This document shows positions 7,655 through 16,101 of a stretch of DNA of 64,000 bases, piece by piece. Each line of letters opens with the position of its first letter. The stretch's first letter is position 1. Below the pieces are notes generated by a model. It was not told the origin of the DNA, did not search any database, and worked only from the letters and a program-made list of their open reading frames with translations. This stretch comes from Caryophanales bacterium UBA4691 (GTDB lineage: Bacteria > Bacillota_I > Bacilli_A > RFN20 > CAG-826): contig DHKP01000011.1 of NCBI GenBank assembly GCA_002404865.1, positions 11,723-75,722 of the forward strand, in the 5' to 3' direction. The position numbers and the translations under genes were made by a program.

Positions 7655-10600
7655 ATGGAAAACTATAAAGAACGTAACATTAATGAAGATAGCATTCATA
7701 GAGCTTTGTCGCTATTATTCGCGTTAATTGGCATATTTTGCTTGCTTTCTTCTCTCACTCGACATTTGTATTGGCCAGGAAAGGCCTTATTTTGGCTAGG
7801 AGGATTGCCACTAGTTTGGATTGCTCTTCCCACCTTTATCGTTTTTTCGTTATTGGCATTTATCAAAGGGAAATTTCCTTCTTATGCTCATCGCATCAAT
7901 ATAGGAATGGCGATTGCTTTGATTGGCATTGCTGCGATCTGGAGCCACTTAGGACTTCATAAAGAGGAATCCTTTGATTTTTCTTTGTTCATGGGTGCCT
8001 TCAATGCGGTGAAAGAGCCTAGTGGCTATTTTATTGCTTCTTCGATTGGGGGAGGAGCAATCGGTTTTATTGCCGCTTCCATTCTGAACCTCGGAGGTTC
8101 TTCGCTTGTTTATTTCATTTCTACTTTAGCGATTTTAGCCGGCTTAATTATCATCTTTTTCCCTCTTGAGAAAAGAGCGTACTCATTAATTTTGAGTAAA
8201 CTCGCGATTCATAAGTCAAAAATCGCTAGCGAAAAAGAAAGGGAATTCCAAGAAGAGGCAAGACGCAAGGCAATTGAGCATGAAGCCGCGATTCGCCCTA
8301 TCGATAACAATGTGCCTTTTTCGCCGTTTGAGGCTCCTTTTGTCGATATGGCTCAATCACAAGTTCATGATTTAAGAAACGCCCCTTCTTTATCAGCGTC
8401 TAATGAAGAGGAGAGCATTGGCAAACGGACGGATTTGTATCATCATGAAGATGACTTTATTACGCCGACGCAAGCTAGAATTATCGATGCAGACGCTTCC
8501 TTCACAAATGTTTTGCCCTCTTCACTTAATAATGCTGGCTTGCAAGAAGCTACCTATATGCCTGAAGCTGCTATTTTTGAAGCAAGCAAATCCTCCAATC
8601 CCCTCCAAAATGGAGTGGGTGAGAAAATGGAAACGGGAACGCAACCCGCCCCGATTTCATCTAGCGATGGGATAGAACGCTCTTCCTCTAACCCTAATAT
8701 ATCTTTAAGTCCTTCTTTTGAAACCCCTAAGAGCTCTATTTCTCTTAATGAAGAGCCACCCTCTTCCAAATTTGAAGAGAATATTTCGCAACCGTTTGAA
8801 TCTATTTCTCAGGCTCCTACTATAGATACATCTAGCGAAGTAAGCACTCCGCTTCTTGAAACCCCCCCTACGATAGAATCCTCTATCGTAGAGCCCCTTG
8901 CAAATAGACAAAGTGAACCTATTATTGGCTCTAATCCCATTATTCAGGATAATTCTTCTCCTATTTCGCACGCTTCTAGCGTTTTTGAAGCCACGACGAA
9001 TCGCGTTCCTGGACCAAAACAACTAGATGTTGACCCGCTAACCGGTGAAAAATTTGCTACCCCTCTTCCTAGCTACATTCTGCCTAATGTAAATCTTCTC
9101 CTTCCTACTTCTAACAATAATTTATTAGAAGAACAGATGAAGGAATGCAATGAAAGAATGGCTAATATCAACACCATTCTTGCAAGCTTCAAAAGTGGTG
9201 CACATGTCATAGATTATACGATTGGTCCTTCTGTTACCCGCTTCAATATCGATACGGATAGTGGCGTCACCGTTTCTAGCATTAAGCGTTATATACAAAA
9301 TATTCAAGTTAAGCTTGGCGGTATTCCAACGCGTTTTGAGGAAGTAGTTCCTGGGCAAATGACGAGCGGCTTAGAAATCGCTAACGATAACTGCCGAACC
9401 GTCACGATGCGTGAGATTTTTGAAGCGTTGCCTCCTTTAACGGAAAAAACGAAGCTCTACATTCCATTTGGGGAAAGCATCTCTGGAAAAATCATCTCGG
9501 GGGACCTCTCAAAATTCCCACATATGCTTATTAGTGGCGGAACAGGCTCAGGAAAATCTGTTTTCATGCAAAGCGTTATTATGTCGCTTATCATGCGTAA
9601 TCGCCCAGAAGAGCTCAAACTCGTCATGGTTGATCCAAAACGCGTTGAAATGGCTAAATATGACTCTATTCCGCATCTTCTTTGCCCGATTGTGAAAGAT
9701 ATGAGCCAAGCAAAGATATGCATTGATAAGCTATGCCACGAGATGGAACGCCGTTATACCATCTTCGAAAAGGCAGGAGTAAGAGAAATTCGCGAATATA
9801 ATGAGGAATATGCCAGCAAAAAGAATCTTCGCAAATTGCCTTTTATCGTTTGTATCATCGATGAATTCGCCGATTTGATGGATACATTCAAAAACGTTGA
9901 GGATCCGGTTGTTAGAATTGCGCAAAAAGCCCGTGCCGCTGGAATTCATTTGATTATCGCAACTCAACGTCCAACTGTGAATATTGTTACCGGTAGACTT
10001 AAAGCCAATTTGTCTGTTCGTGTCGCTTTAAGTATGAATAGCGCCGTTGATTCGGTGACCATTTTAGGAGAAGCTGGAGCTGAAGAACTTGCCGGACACG
10101 GCGATATGCTTGTTGTTTGCCCAGAAGTTTTAAGAAACGGCTTAATTCGTGCACAAGGCGCATACGTTGAAACAAAAGAAATTGAAGCTGTCACTAACTT
10201 CATTCGCTCGCAAAGCAAGCCTCAATACGACCCTTATTTTATGGATTTAGTGGATCATGAAGCTGAAGCGAAAGCGGCGGAAGAAGCGGCTTTAGCGAAC
10301 GCGCCTACTCGCGCTGAGCTTCGACAAATGGCAGGCGATGACCTTTATAGCGAAATCAAAGCAAAAGTCATGACGCAAGAATACGCTAGCGTCTCTCGCA
10401 TCCAACGTGAAAACGGGATTGGATTCCCCCGCGCTGGAAGGATATTCGCTCGTCTTCAACAAGAAGGAATCGTTGCTAGTGCCCCTGAGAGCATTTCTAG
10501 CTCAAAAGGATGCAAGGTTCTTGTTCATAACGCGCCGAATAATGATGGTTTACCAATTGGAAGTAACGATAATAGTGTTATTAAGGGAGGGGATTTCTAG
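7655..10600 (+). CDS. ftsK: DNA translocase FtsK/SpoIIIE
   Basis: A 981-residue septal DNA pump that moves chromosome ends out of the closing division septum. The N-terminal 180 residues hold four hydrophobic segments (about 17-35, 45-70, 82-98, 125-160). A long Ser/Pro/Glu-rich linker (about 190-480) follows. The motor has a Walker A motif GGTGSGKSVFMQS near residue 627 and a Walker B IIDEFADLM near 734. The last 70 residues form the winged-helix gamma domain that reads polar DNA motifs (AGRIFARLQQEGIV). Its TAG stop shares its G with the GTG start of the pullulanase gene, an unexpected translational pairing. The -10 box lies immediately before the start codon. Confidence 0.96.
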   Translation: MENYKERNINEDSIHRALSLLFALIGIFCLLSSLTRHLYWPGKALFWLGGLPLVWIALPTFIVFSLLAFIKGKFPSYAHRINIGMAIALIGIAAIWSHLGLHKEESFDFSLFMGAFNAVKEPSGYFIASSIGGGAIGFIAASILNLGGSSLVYFISTLAILAGLIIIFFPLEKRAYSLILSKLAIHKSKIASEKEREFQEEARRKAIEHEAAIRPIDNNVPFSPFEAPFVDMAQSQVHDLRNAPSLSASNEEESIGKRTDLYHHEDDFITPTQARIIDADASFTNVLPSSLNNAGLQEATYMPEAAIFEASKSSNPLQNGVGEKMETGTQPAPISSSDGIERSSSNPNISLSPSFETPKSSISLNEEPPSSKFEENISQPFESISQAPTIDTSSEVSTPLLETPPTIESSIVEPLANRQSEPIIGSNPIIQDNSSPISHASSVFEATTNRVPGPKQLDVDPLTGEKFATPLPSYILPNVNLLLPTSNNNLLEEQMKECNERMANINTILASFKSGAHVIDYTIGPSVTRFNIDTDSGVTVSSIKRYIQNIQVKLGGIPTRFEEVVPGQMTSGLEIANDNCRTVTMREIFEALPPLTEKTKLYIPFGESISGKIISGDLSKFPHMLISGGTGSGKSVFMQSVIMSLIMRNRPEELKLVMVDPKRVEMAKYDSIPHLLCPIVKDMSQAKICIDKLCHEMERRYTIFEKAGVREIREYNEEYASKKNLRKLPFIVCIIDEFADLMDTFKNVEDPVVRIAQKARAAGIHLIIATQRPTVNIVTGRLKANLSVRVALSMNSAVDSVTILGEAGAEELAGHGDMLVVCPEVLRNGLIRAQGAYVETKEIEAVTNFIRSQSKPQYDPYFMDLVDHEAEAKAAEEAALANAPTRAELRQMAGDDLYSEIKAKVMTQEYASVSRIQRENGIGFPRAGRIFARLQQEGIVASAPESISSSKGCKVLVHNAPNNDGLPIGSNDNSVIKGGDF

Positions 10601-12705
10601 TGAAAAACACTTTCCTCTCCGCGCGCTTAATCGAAGCGAATCTTATCCGTTTAGCTATCTTTTCTAGTGTCCCTTTTGAAGGGGTTGAAGCGACCCTACT
10701 CGTAGATGAAAAGAAACGAGTCAAGCTTATTCCGAATAAGGTAGTTTCTTTGTCTAGCCAAGTATTATTGGATTATCGTTTTGAAGAGCCTCTTATTTTA
10801 GGCCATAGCTATTTGATTGTCATTCCTAGCTATGGGACGATTCCTCTTGATGTTACCGAGGCGACTTCTTTTTCTGATTTCGATAAGGACTTTTATTATG
10901 ACGGTGACGACTTAGGAGCGACTTATTCTAAAGACAAAACCTCTTTTGCTTTATGGGCTCCTATTAGTAGCGAAGTCATTTTAGAAATCAGAAAAGAAAA
11001 AGAAAAGAAACCTTCCTTTTACCCAATGAAGCGCGGAGAACGAGGCGTTTACCGTCTTTCATTGAAGGGTGACTATGAGCGTGCCGAATATCTTTATCAC
11101 GTAAAAAATAATGAAGTATTCGTTTCTAGCATCGATCCCTATGCAAAATGCTCTTCCCCAAACGGTAGTAGAAGCGTTGTTGCTTCTTTTTCAAGATTAA
11201 TGGTTCCTTTATATCGCGAAAATCTCCCTGCGATGAATAGCTATTGCGACGCGATTATTTATGAAGGGCACGTTCGTGATTTAACGATTGACCCAAGCAC
11301 CAACATTGAGCATAAAGGCAAATTCCTTGGCTTAATTGAAGAAGGGAGAAAAACTCAAAAAGGTAACCCCGCTGGTTTTGATTATCTTCTTTCTTTAGGC
11401 TTCACCCATCTCCAACTTCAGCCTCTTCAAGATTATGCGACAGTCGACGAACTTCATCCGGAGAAGGAATACAATTGGGGATATGACCCTTCGCAATATT
11501 TCGTTCCAGAAGGAAGCTTTGCAAGCAATGTCTTGGACCCTTATAGTCGGATTAAAGAATGTCGCATGATGATTGGAGCCTTTCACAAAGCCCACCTCCG
11601 TGTTGTGCTTGACGTTGTTTATAATCACGTTTACGAATACCAATTCTCTAGTTTGGAAAAGATCGTTCCCAATTATTTTTTCCGCCGTAGAAGCAATGGA
11701 AAAATCGCGAACACAAGTGGGTGTGGCAATGACATTGCTAGTGAACGCCCTATGGCTAAGAAACTGATTGTCGATAGCGCGAAATGGTGGATTGATTTTT
11801 ATGGTGTTGATGGATTCCGTTTTGATTTAAGCGGCATTATCACGGTTAAAACGGTCCAAGAAATCATTGCTTACGGGAAGAAGAAGGATCCTTATTTCAT
11901 CGCTTATGGCGAAGGATGGAATATGGGAGGGGAAGTAAATGAACCGCTTTTGACGATGGAGAACCATTCTTTAGCGAAAGAGTACGCTTTCTTCAATGAT
12001 AAATATCGTGAAGCGGTGAAACGCTATAGCTCTGGCGATTTATCAGCGATAAGCCAGGCTAAATTCGTCATCGCTGGTTCTTCTGTCGATTTTTGCGGGA
12101 ATCAAAAGATGTTTTCGAGTGCTTCGCAATCGCTTAATTACGTAGAATGCCACGACAATGCGACTTATTTCGATTTTTTAAGTAAAGTTTTGCCTGATGC
12201 TTCGCTTACGAAAAAACTTCTTCTTTGCAAATTCGCTTTGTCGATTGTTTTAAGCAGCATCGGCATACCTTTTATTCACGCAGGGGAAGAAGTAGGCCAA
12301 TCCAAATGGATGAATGAGAATACTTATAACTCTCCTGATTGGTACAATCGTTTATCTTATAAATTAATTGACGAAAGAATGACTATGGTGGAACATCTCC
12401 GCTCTTTGATTGCTTTTCGAAAGAAAACGCGCTTTTTGCATGCCTATGACCCTGAACTTTTAGACCGTTTTCTTGATGTGAATAATGACGGGGACTTATT
12501 ACTAGTTTCTATTTTAGGAGAAGAAAATGCCTCCCCTTATAAAGAAATTCATTTCTTCTATAATCCAACCGATGTAAAATGTGTCCATAAGTTAACCTCT
12601 CGAGAAGTCGCTTTATTTGGAAAAATAGACTCTCTCATCGCGACGAAAGGTTGTAGCGTAATTGTGCCTCCGCACGAATTTATTGCAACTGCCTTGCCGG
12701 AATAA
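10600..12705 (+). CDS. pulA: Type I pullulanase (alpha-1,6-glucan debranching, GH13)
   Basis: A 701-residue debranching enzyme that cleaves alpha-1,6 bonds in pullulan, glycogen or branched maltodextrins. The type I pullulanase signature YNWGYDP is at about residue 291. The GH13 catalytic set is present: the nucleophile Asp in GFRFDL (about 404-409), the acid Glu in GEGWN (about 436) and the stabilising Asp in ECHDN. An N-terminal beta-rich carbohydrate-binding/CBM48-like part precedes the barrel. There is no signal peptide, so it acts in the cytoplasm on imported or stored glucan. It begins with GTG at 10600, one base inside the ftsK stop. Functional partners glgB, glgP and an alpha-glucosidase lie far downstream in this window. 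Confidence 0.93.
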   Translation: MKNTFLSARLIEANLIRLAIFSSVPFEGVEATLLVDEKKRVKLIPNKVVSLSSQVLLDYRFEEPLILGHSYLIVIPSYGTIPLDVTEATSFSDFDKDFYYDGDDLGATYSKDKTSFALWAPISSEVILEIRKEKEKKPSFYPMKRGERGVYRLSLKGDYERAEYLYHVKNNEVFVSSIDPYAKCSSPNGSRSVVASFSRLMVPLYRENLPAMNSYCDAIIYEGHVRDLTIDPSTNIEHKGKFLGLIEEGRKTQKGNPAGFDYLLSLGFTHLQLQPLQDYATVDELHPEKEYNWGYDPSQYFVPEGSFASNVLDPYSRIKECRMMIGAFHKAHLRVVLDVVYNHVYEYQFSSLEKIVPNYFFRRRSNGKIANTSGCGNDIASERPMAKKLIVDSAKWWIDFYGVDGFRFDLSGIITVKTVQEIIAYGKKKDPYFIAYGEGWNMGGEVNEPLLTMENHSLAKEYAFFNDKYREAVKRYSSGDLSAISQAKFVIAGSSVDFCGNQKMFSSASQSLNYVECHDNATYFDFLSKVLPDASLTKKLLLCKFALSIVLSSIGIPFIHAGEEVGQSKWMNENTYNSPDWYNRLSYKLIDERMTMVEHLRSLIAFRKKTRFLHAYDPELLDRFLDVNNDGDLLLVSILGEENASPYKEIHFFYNPTDVKCVHKLTSREVALFGKIDSLIATKGCSVIVPPHEFIATALPE

Positions 12706-12752
12706 CGGCTAAATTACTGCGTTTCTATAGATACTAAGAAGGAGAAATCAAT

Positions 12753-13040
12753 ATGATTTCAAGTGTTTTTGTGTCGGGTAGAGTAGGCAAGATCATTGAT
12801 AGCCATTTCCGATACGTTTTAGTCGAGCGTCCTCTTGTCAATCAGGAAGGAAAATACCAAGTGGATGAAATTCCTGTGCGCGTTTCTTATTTTGCGACGG
12901 AATCTTGGATGAAAGAAAAAGAAGGGACATTCATTGTTTTCAAAGGAAGAATCGAGAAAGACAAGAACGTCGGACTCGCTTTGGTGGTAGAACATCGTGA
13001 ATGCTATGCTCCCGAACTAAAACGAAAAAAGAGCGCGTAA
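12753..13040 (+). CDS. Small SSB-like OB-fold protein
   Basis: A 95-residue protein not recognised with certainty. Its pattern follows the first part of bacterial single-stranded-DNA-binding proteins: MISSVFVSGRVGK resembles the opening strand, VDEIPVRVSYF matches the DFIPCVVW strand, and FIVFKGRIEKD matches the VAVEGRI strand. It lacks the acidic C-terminal tip of a normal SSB and is short. It may be a specialised or truncated OB-fold protein. A good GAAGGAG ribosome site sits eight bases before the ATG. It lies alone between the pullulanase and plsC genes. Confidence 0.5.
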   Translation: MISSVFVSGRVGKIIDSHFRYVLVERPLVNQEGKYQVDEIPVRVSYFATESWMKEKEGTFIVFKGRIEKDKNVGLALVVEHRECYAPELKRKKSA

Positions 13041-13055
13041 TCTTAGGATTAGACG

Positions 13056-13064
13056 TGATAAAAT
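13056..13064 (+). promoter_or_regulatory. Extended -10 promoter of plsC (leaderless start)
   Basis: TGA plus TAAAAT (13059-13064) lies six bases from the plsC ATG at 13071. No ribosome site is present in the gap. Confidence 0.6.
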
Positions 13065-13070
13065 AAATCC

Positions 13071-13880
13071 ATGTTTAAATATTTAAGGATTATTTTTTCG
13101 TGTGGATGGAAATTGCTATATATCTATTTTCGCTATATCGTCCGTTACGCTCGTCATCCGGAACGTTATCCTCTAGAAGAGCGTTATCGTAGGGTGAAAG
13201 AGCTATTCGGGGTCGTTTTGGATCATTTTCGTTTGGACTGGAAAATTAAAGGCCTAGAAAATATCCGCAAACTCGAGAAAGAAGGTAAAACATTCCTTCT
13301 TGTTCCCAATCATTTAAGCGACTTAGATGCGATTTGCATTCTTTATTGGTGCGAAAAGCCTCTTACTTTCGTTGCCAAAAAAGAAGCGAAAAAATTCCCT
13401 TTTGTCGGGAAAGTAATTCAATCCATCGATGGCTATTTTTTGGATAGAAGCGATCTACGCGACGGCATTAAGATGATTAAAGACACCACAGAAAAATTAG
13501 CAAGCGGAAAATGTTCCGTTCTTATTTATCCAGAGGGAACGAGGAATCGTGAACCTTCTGGTCCTTTAGCCTCTTTTCACGCCGGTTCTCTCAAAAGTCT
13601 TTATCGAGCGGGGGTCCCTGTTATTGCGGTTGCCCAATATGGCACGCAATATCCTCTTCACGCCGATACGAATTTCAAGCGTTATCCAATTTATATGACA
13701 TTTTTCCCGCCGATTTATAAGGAAGAATATGAAAAATATTCGGCGGTTGAGTTTGCTCCGATTCTCGAAGAAATGATTGCAAAGGAAGTTTATTCGGAAC
13801 GTGCTTTAGCTGATTCTTATTTCTTATTAGATGAAGAAAAAATCCCATTGAGGGGAAAAAACGCTAAAACGCTTCAATAA
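13071..13880 (+). CDS. plsC: 1-acyl-sn-glycerol-3-phosphate acyltransferase
   Basis: A 269-residue membrane-associated enzyme that adds the second acyl chain to make phosphatidic acid. The acyltransferase blocks are in order: NHLSDLDA (the NHx4D catalytic motif, near residue 80), a FLDRSD block near 125, YPEGTRNRE near 155 and a hydrophobic PVIAVAQYG block near 185. The N-terminal 25 residues are hydrophobic and probably anchor it. Its last bases overlap the convergent nucleoside phosphorylase gene by seven bases. The transcript appears leaderless. Confidence 0.93.
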   Translation: MFKYLRIIFSCGWKLLYIYFRYIVRYARHPERYPLEERYRRVKELFGVVLDHFRLDWKIKGLENIRKLEKEGKTFLLVPNHLSDLDAICILYWCEKPLTFVAKKEAKKFPFVGKVIQSIDGYFLDRSDLRDGIKMIKDTTEKLASGKCSVLIYPEGTRNREPSGPLASFHAGSLKSLYRAGVPVIAVAQYGTQYPLHADTNFKRYPIYMTFFPPIYKEEYEKYSAVEFAPILEEMIAKEVYSERALADSYFLLDEEKIPLRGKNAKTLQ

Positions 13881-14632
13881 GGTAACTCTTTTGCGAATTT
13901 AACCGCGTAATCGAACGCGTCTATTTGGCTTTTCTTTTCTTTGTCATCACCTAGATTTTCTCTATTCCAAATTGGGGCATCTAGCAAATCACCTCCGAAG
14001 AAGAAAGTGAAAAAACGGAAATTTCGATATTCCGAAAGGGCTTCTAGCCCTGCGCATTCCATATCAACTGCAATGCATCCTTCTTTGGCGCGTCGTGTCA
14101 TTTCTTCTTTCGTTTCATGATAAAAAGCGTCTGTTGTCCATGTCTTACCTTCTAGATATGGTACGTTTAGTTTTTGAAAGAATTTTGCAGTGATATCGCT
14201 TGTTTTTACGTTGATATAATCACTATTTTTATTGAAGTGATAGGAAAATCCCTCATCGCGATAAGCACCAGTAGGAACGATGATTTTGCCTTTCGATATG
14301 TTTTGGTTTAGGATACCGCAGCTTCCGAAAACGATAAAATTGTTAGCCCCTGAAATATAATGGGCTTCATCCATCATCATTCCTGCACTTGGCGCTCCGA
14401 TTTGAGATAGATAAAAGAGGATTCGAGTACCTTTTATCCGATACAAAGGGGAGCGGGCGATGGATTCGCTGACGAGCCCAACTTGCTCACTTTCATATCT
14501 TTCTAACGCTTTCTTTAAAACATCTAAAGAAAAAAAGGCAATGCATGTATCTCCGTAATCGCCCTGATTAGAACAAAAATCTTTAGGGCCCATGATGGGG
14601 GTTTCGCCTTCATGATAACTATCGGTAATCAT
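13874..14632 (-). CDS. Nucleoside phosphorylase (uridine/purine phosphorylase family)
   Basis: A 252-residue member of the PNP/UDP phosphorylase family, which splits nucleosides with phosphate for salvage. The characteristic VDMECAGLEAL motif (compare VDMEAAAL) near residue 190 binds the ribose, and NFIVFGSCGIL near 95 corresponds to the phosphate-binding GTCG-type block. The nucleobase specificity cannot be assigned. A strong GGAGG ribosome site precedes the ATG. It follows the rRNA methyltransferase gene on the same strand after that gene's terminator. A pyrimidine-nucleoside phosphorylase is encoded nearby at 16102 on the other strand. Confidence 0.85.
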   Translation of the reverse strand: MITDSYHEGETPIMGPKDFCSNQGDYGDTCIAFFSLDVLKKALERYESEQVGLVSESIARSPLYRIKGTRILFYLSQIGAPSAGMMMDEAHYISGANNFIVFGSCGILNQNISKGKIIVPTGAYRDEGFSYHFNKNSDYINVKTSDITAKFFQKLNVPYLEGKTWTTDAFYHETKEEMTRRAKEGCIAVDMECAGLEALSEYRNFRFFTFFFGGDLLDAPIWNRENLGDDKEKKSQIDAFDYAVKFAKELPY

Positions 14633-14642
14633 TTATATCCTC

Positions 14643-14669
14643 CAAAAAAGAAGACGGGTTTTGCCCGTC
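14643..14669 (-). terminator. Terminator of the rRNA methyltransferase gene
   Basis: On the minus strand GACGGG (14669-14664), a four/five-base loop and CCCGTC (14658-14653) are followed by a TTCTTTTTT run. The stem overlaps the methyltransferase stop codon. Confidence 0.8.
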
Positions 14670-15957
14670 ATTCCCAGTCTCTACGTAAACCTTTTGGATA
14701 GTGGTTTTTTGCAATTCCTTGCGTAACTTTAACGTATCCGAGATTTCGTTTATCGTAGCTCACGATGTAAAAACCGTCCCTTCGGTCTAATTCAAACACA
14801 TCACCGTGGACATATTTTTTTGCGTCCTCTAAAGAGATCGGAATGCTGTATTTGCTATCTAAAAAATGGGCTAAGTGGTGGTCGGGGATGAAAATATCGC
14901 GCATCTCAAATAATTTAACGCCATAGCGAAGCACATTAAGATGGGAGGTATCAAAATGTTGATATATGGAATAAAATTTATGGCGCATTTCCTCGTTGCT
15001 ACGGTCAAGTAGGCCATATTCCCCCAAAAATTCTTTATAGCGAGGATAAGAAAGAACTTCCTTTTTCGTTTTAACGAGTTCACCTGGCTTTTTGAATAGG
15101 CAAATGAATTGGCCTTCCCCTTCGAAATGGGTTGGGAACAAATGCACGGCCTCAGGGACTTCTTTTGTCCGATAGAAGGAAGGGTCTTCTTTCAAAGGAA
15201 CGAGTTCGATTTCTGGATGGCGGTTCTTCATGGAAAGAATGACATTGTCGTTTTCTTCGATATTGAACGAACAAGTGCTATAAGAAATGGTGCCACCAGG
15301 TTTTAGCATCGAATAGGCAAGCTCAAGAATTTCGATCTGACGTTTGCTATTGCTTTTTACTTTCGTATAGCTCCAGTCTTTTTTCGCTTCGCTATTTTTG
15401 CGCATCATTGCGCTACCGCTGCAAGGCGCATCGACAATGATTTTGTCAAAGGTGTCTTTAAAGTGAATATAGCTAAAAACAAAATCGTTGCTCGCTACGA
15501 TAATATCGCCTCTTCCCATTCGCTCTACGTTTTGACTCATGGCTTTTGCGCGGGGATAAGAAATATCGTTGCTGATAATACAGCCTTTATCGTTCATTGC
15601 TAAAGAAGCCCCAATGGATTTTCCTCCAGGAGCTGCACACATATCCAAGATGACATCATCTTCTTCCGGATGAAGGAAATAGACCGGCATCATTGCGGCT
15701 GGGTCTTCAATCGAGAAAACGCCATCTTCATAAAGCATACTTTTTCCAAATTCGTATTCGGATTTGTCATACAAATAGGCATGTTCCACAAAGGGATGCT
15801 TCTTCACATTCGGAAAACGGGAAAGAAATTCTTCATCACTCATTTTCTTTGTGTTCAAAAGTAAGGCGTGGGTCACCTTTCCTTCTTCAATGGAGGCAAT
15901 CAAGGAGTCTGCTTCGCTTTCAGGTAAATACTCAAGTAAACTTTCTTTAAATGTCAT
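14668..15957 (-). CDS. 16S rRNA m5C methyltransferase, RsmF/RsmB-type
   Basis: A 429-residue SAM-dependent RNA cytosine-C5 methyltransferase. The SAM site is DMCAAPGGKS near residue 105. The two cysteine motifs of the family are both present: DAPCSGSAMMRK near 176 and the catalytic STCSFN near 228. The region after about residue 290 matches the C-terminal domains of RsmF/YebU-like proteins rather than RsmB, which has an N-terminal NusB domain. The target base is not certain. The -10 box TATAAT lies seven bases before the ATG with no ribosome site. Confidence 0.87.
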   Translation of the reverse strand: MTFKESLLEYLPESEADSLIASIEEGKVTHALLLNTKKMSDEEFLSRFPNVKKHPFVEHAYLYDKSEYEFGKSMLYEDGVFSIEDPAAMMPVYFLHPEEDDVILDMCAAPGGKSIGASLAMNDKGCIISNDISYPRAKAMSQNVERMGRGDIIVASNDFVFSYIHFKDTFDKIIVDAPCSGSAMMRKNSEAKKDWSYTKVKSNSKRQIEILELAYSMLKPGGTISYSTCSFNIEENDNVILSMKNRHPEIELVPLKEDPSFYRTKEVPEAVHLFPTHFEGEGQFICLFKKPGELVKTKKEVLSYPRYKEFLGEYGLLDRSNEEMRHKFYSIYQHFDTSHLNVLRYGVKLFEMRDIFIPDHHLAHFLDSKYSIPISLEDAKKYVHGDVFELDRRDGFYIVSYDKRNLGYVKVTQGIAKNHYPKGLRRDWE

Positions 15958-15964
15958 GGGCCTA

Positions 15965-15970
15965 ATTATA
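15965..15970 (-). promoter_or_regulatory. -10 box of the rRNA methyltransferase gene, seven bases from the ATG
   Basis: TATAAT on the minus strand (15970-15965) followed by seven bases and the ATG at 15957. There is no ribosome site between them, so a leaderless mRNA is likely. Confidence 0.6.
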
Positions 15971-16045
15971 GGCGAAAAGTATAAAAAAAGATAGACGCTT
16001 ACGATAATTAATAATATTTGAAATTTAAGATTTTGTACCTCGAGT

Positions 16046-16073
16046 TTGAAGAAAACATCTCGCGCTTTATAAT
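16046..16073 (+). promoter_or_regulatory. Sigma-70 type promoter of the pdp operon
   Basis: TTGAAG (16046-16051), a 16-base spacer and TATAAT (16068-16073). The leader of about 22 bases contains a GAGG ribosome site before the ATG at 16102. Confidence 0.65.
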
Positions 16074-16101
16074 TGAAGTAATTTAATGAGGTTATTCGCT
16101 T

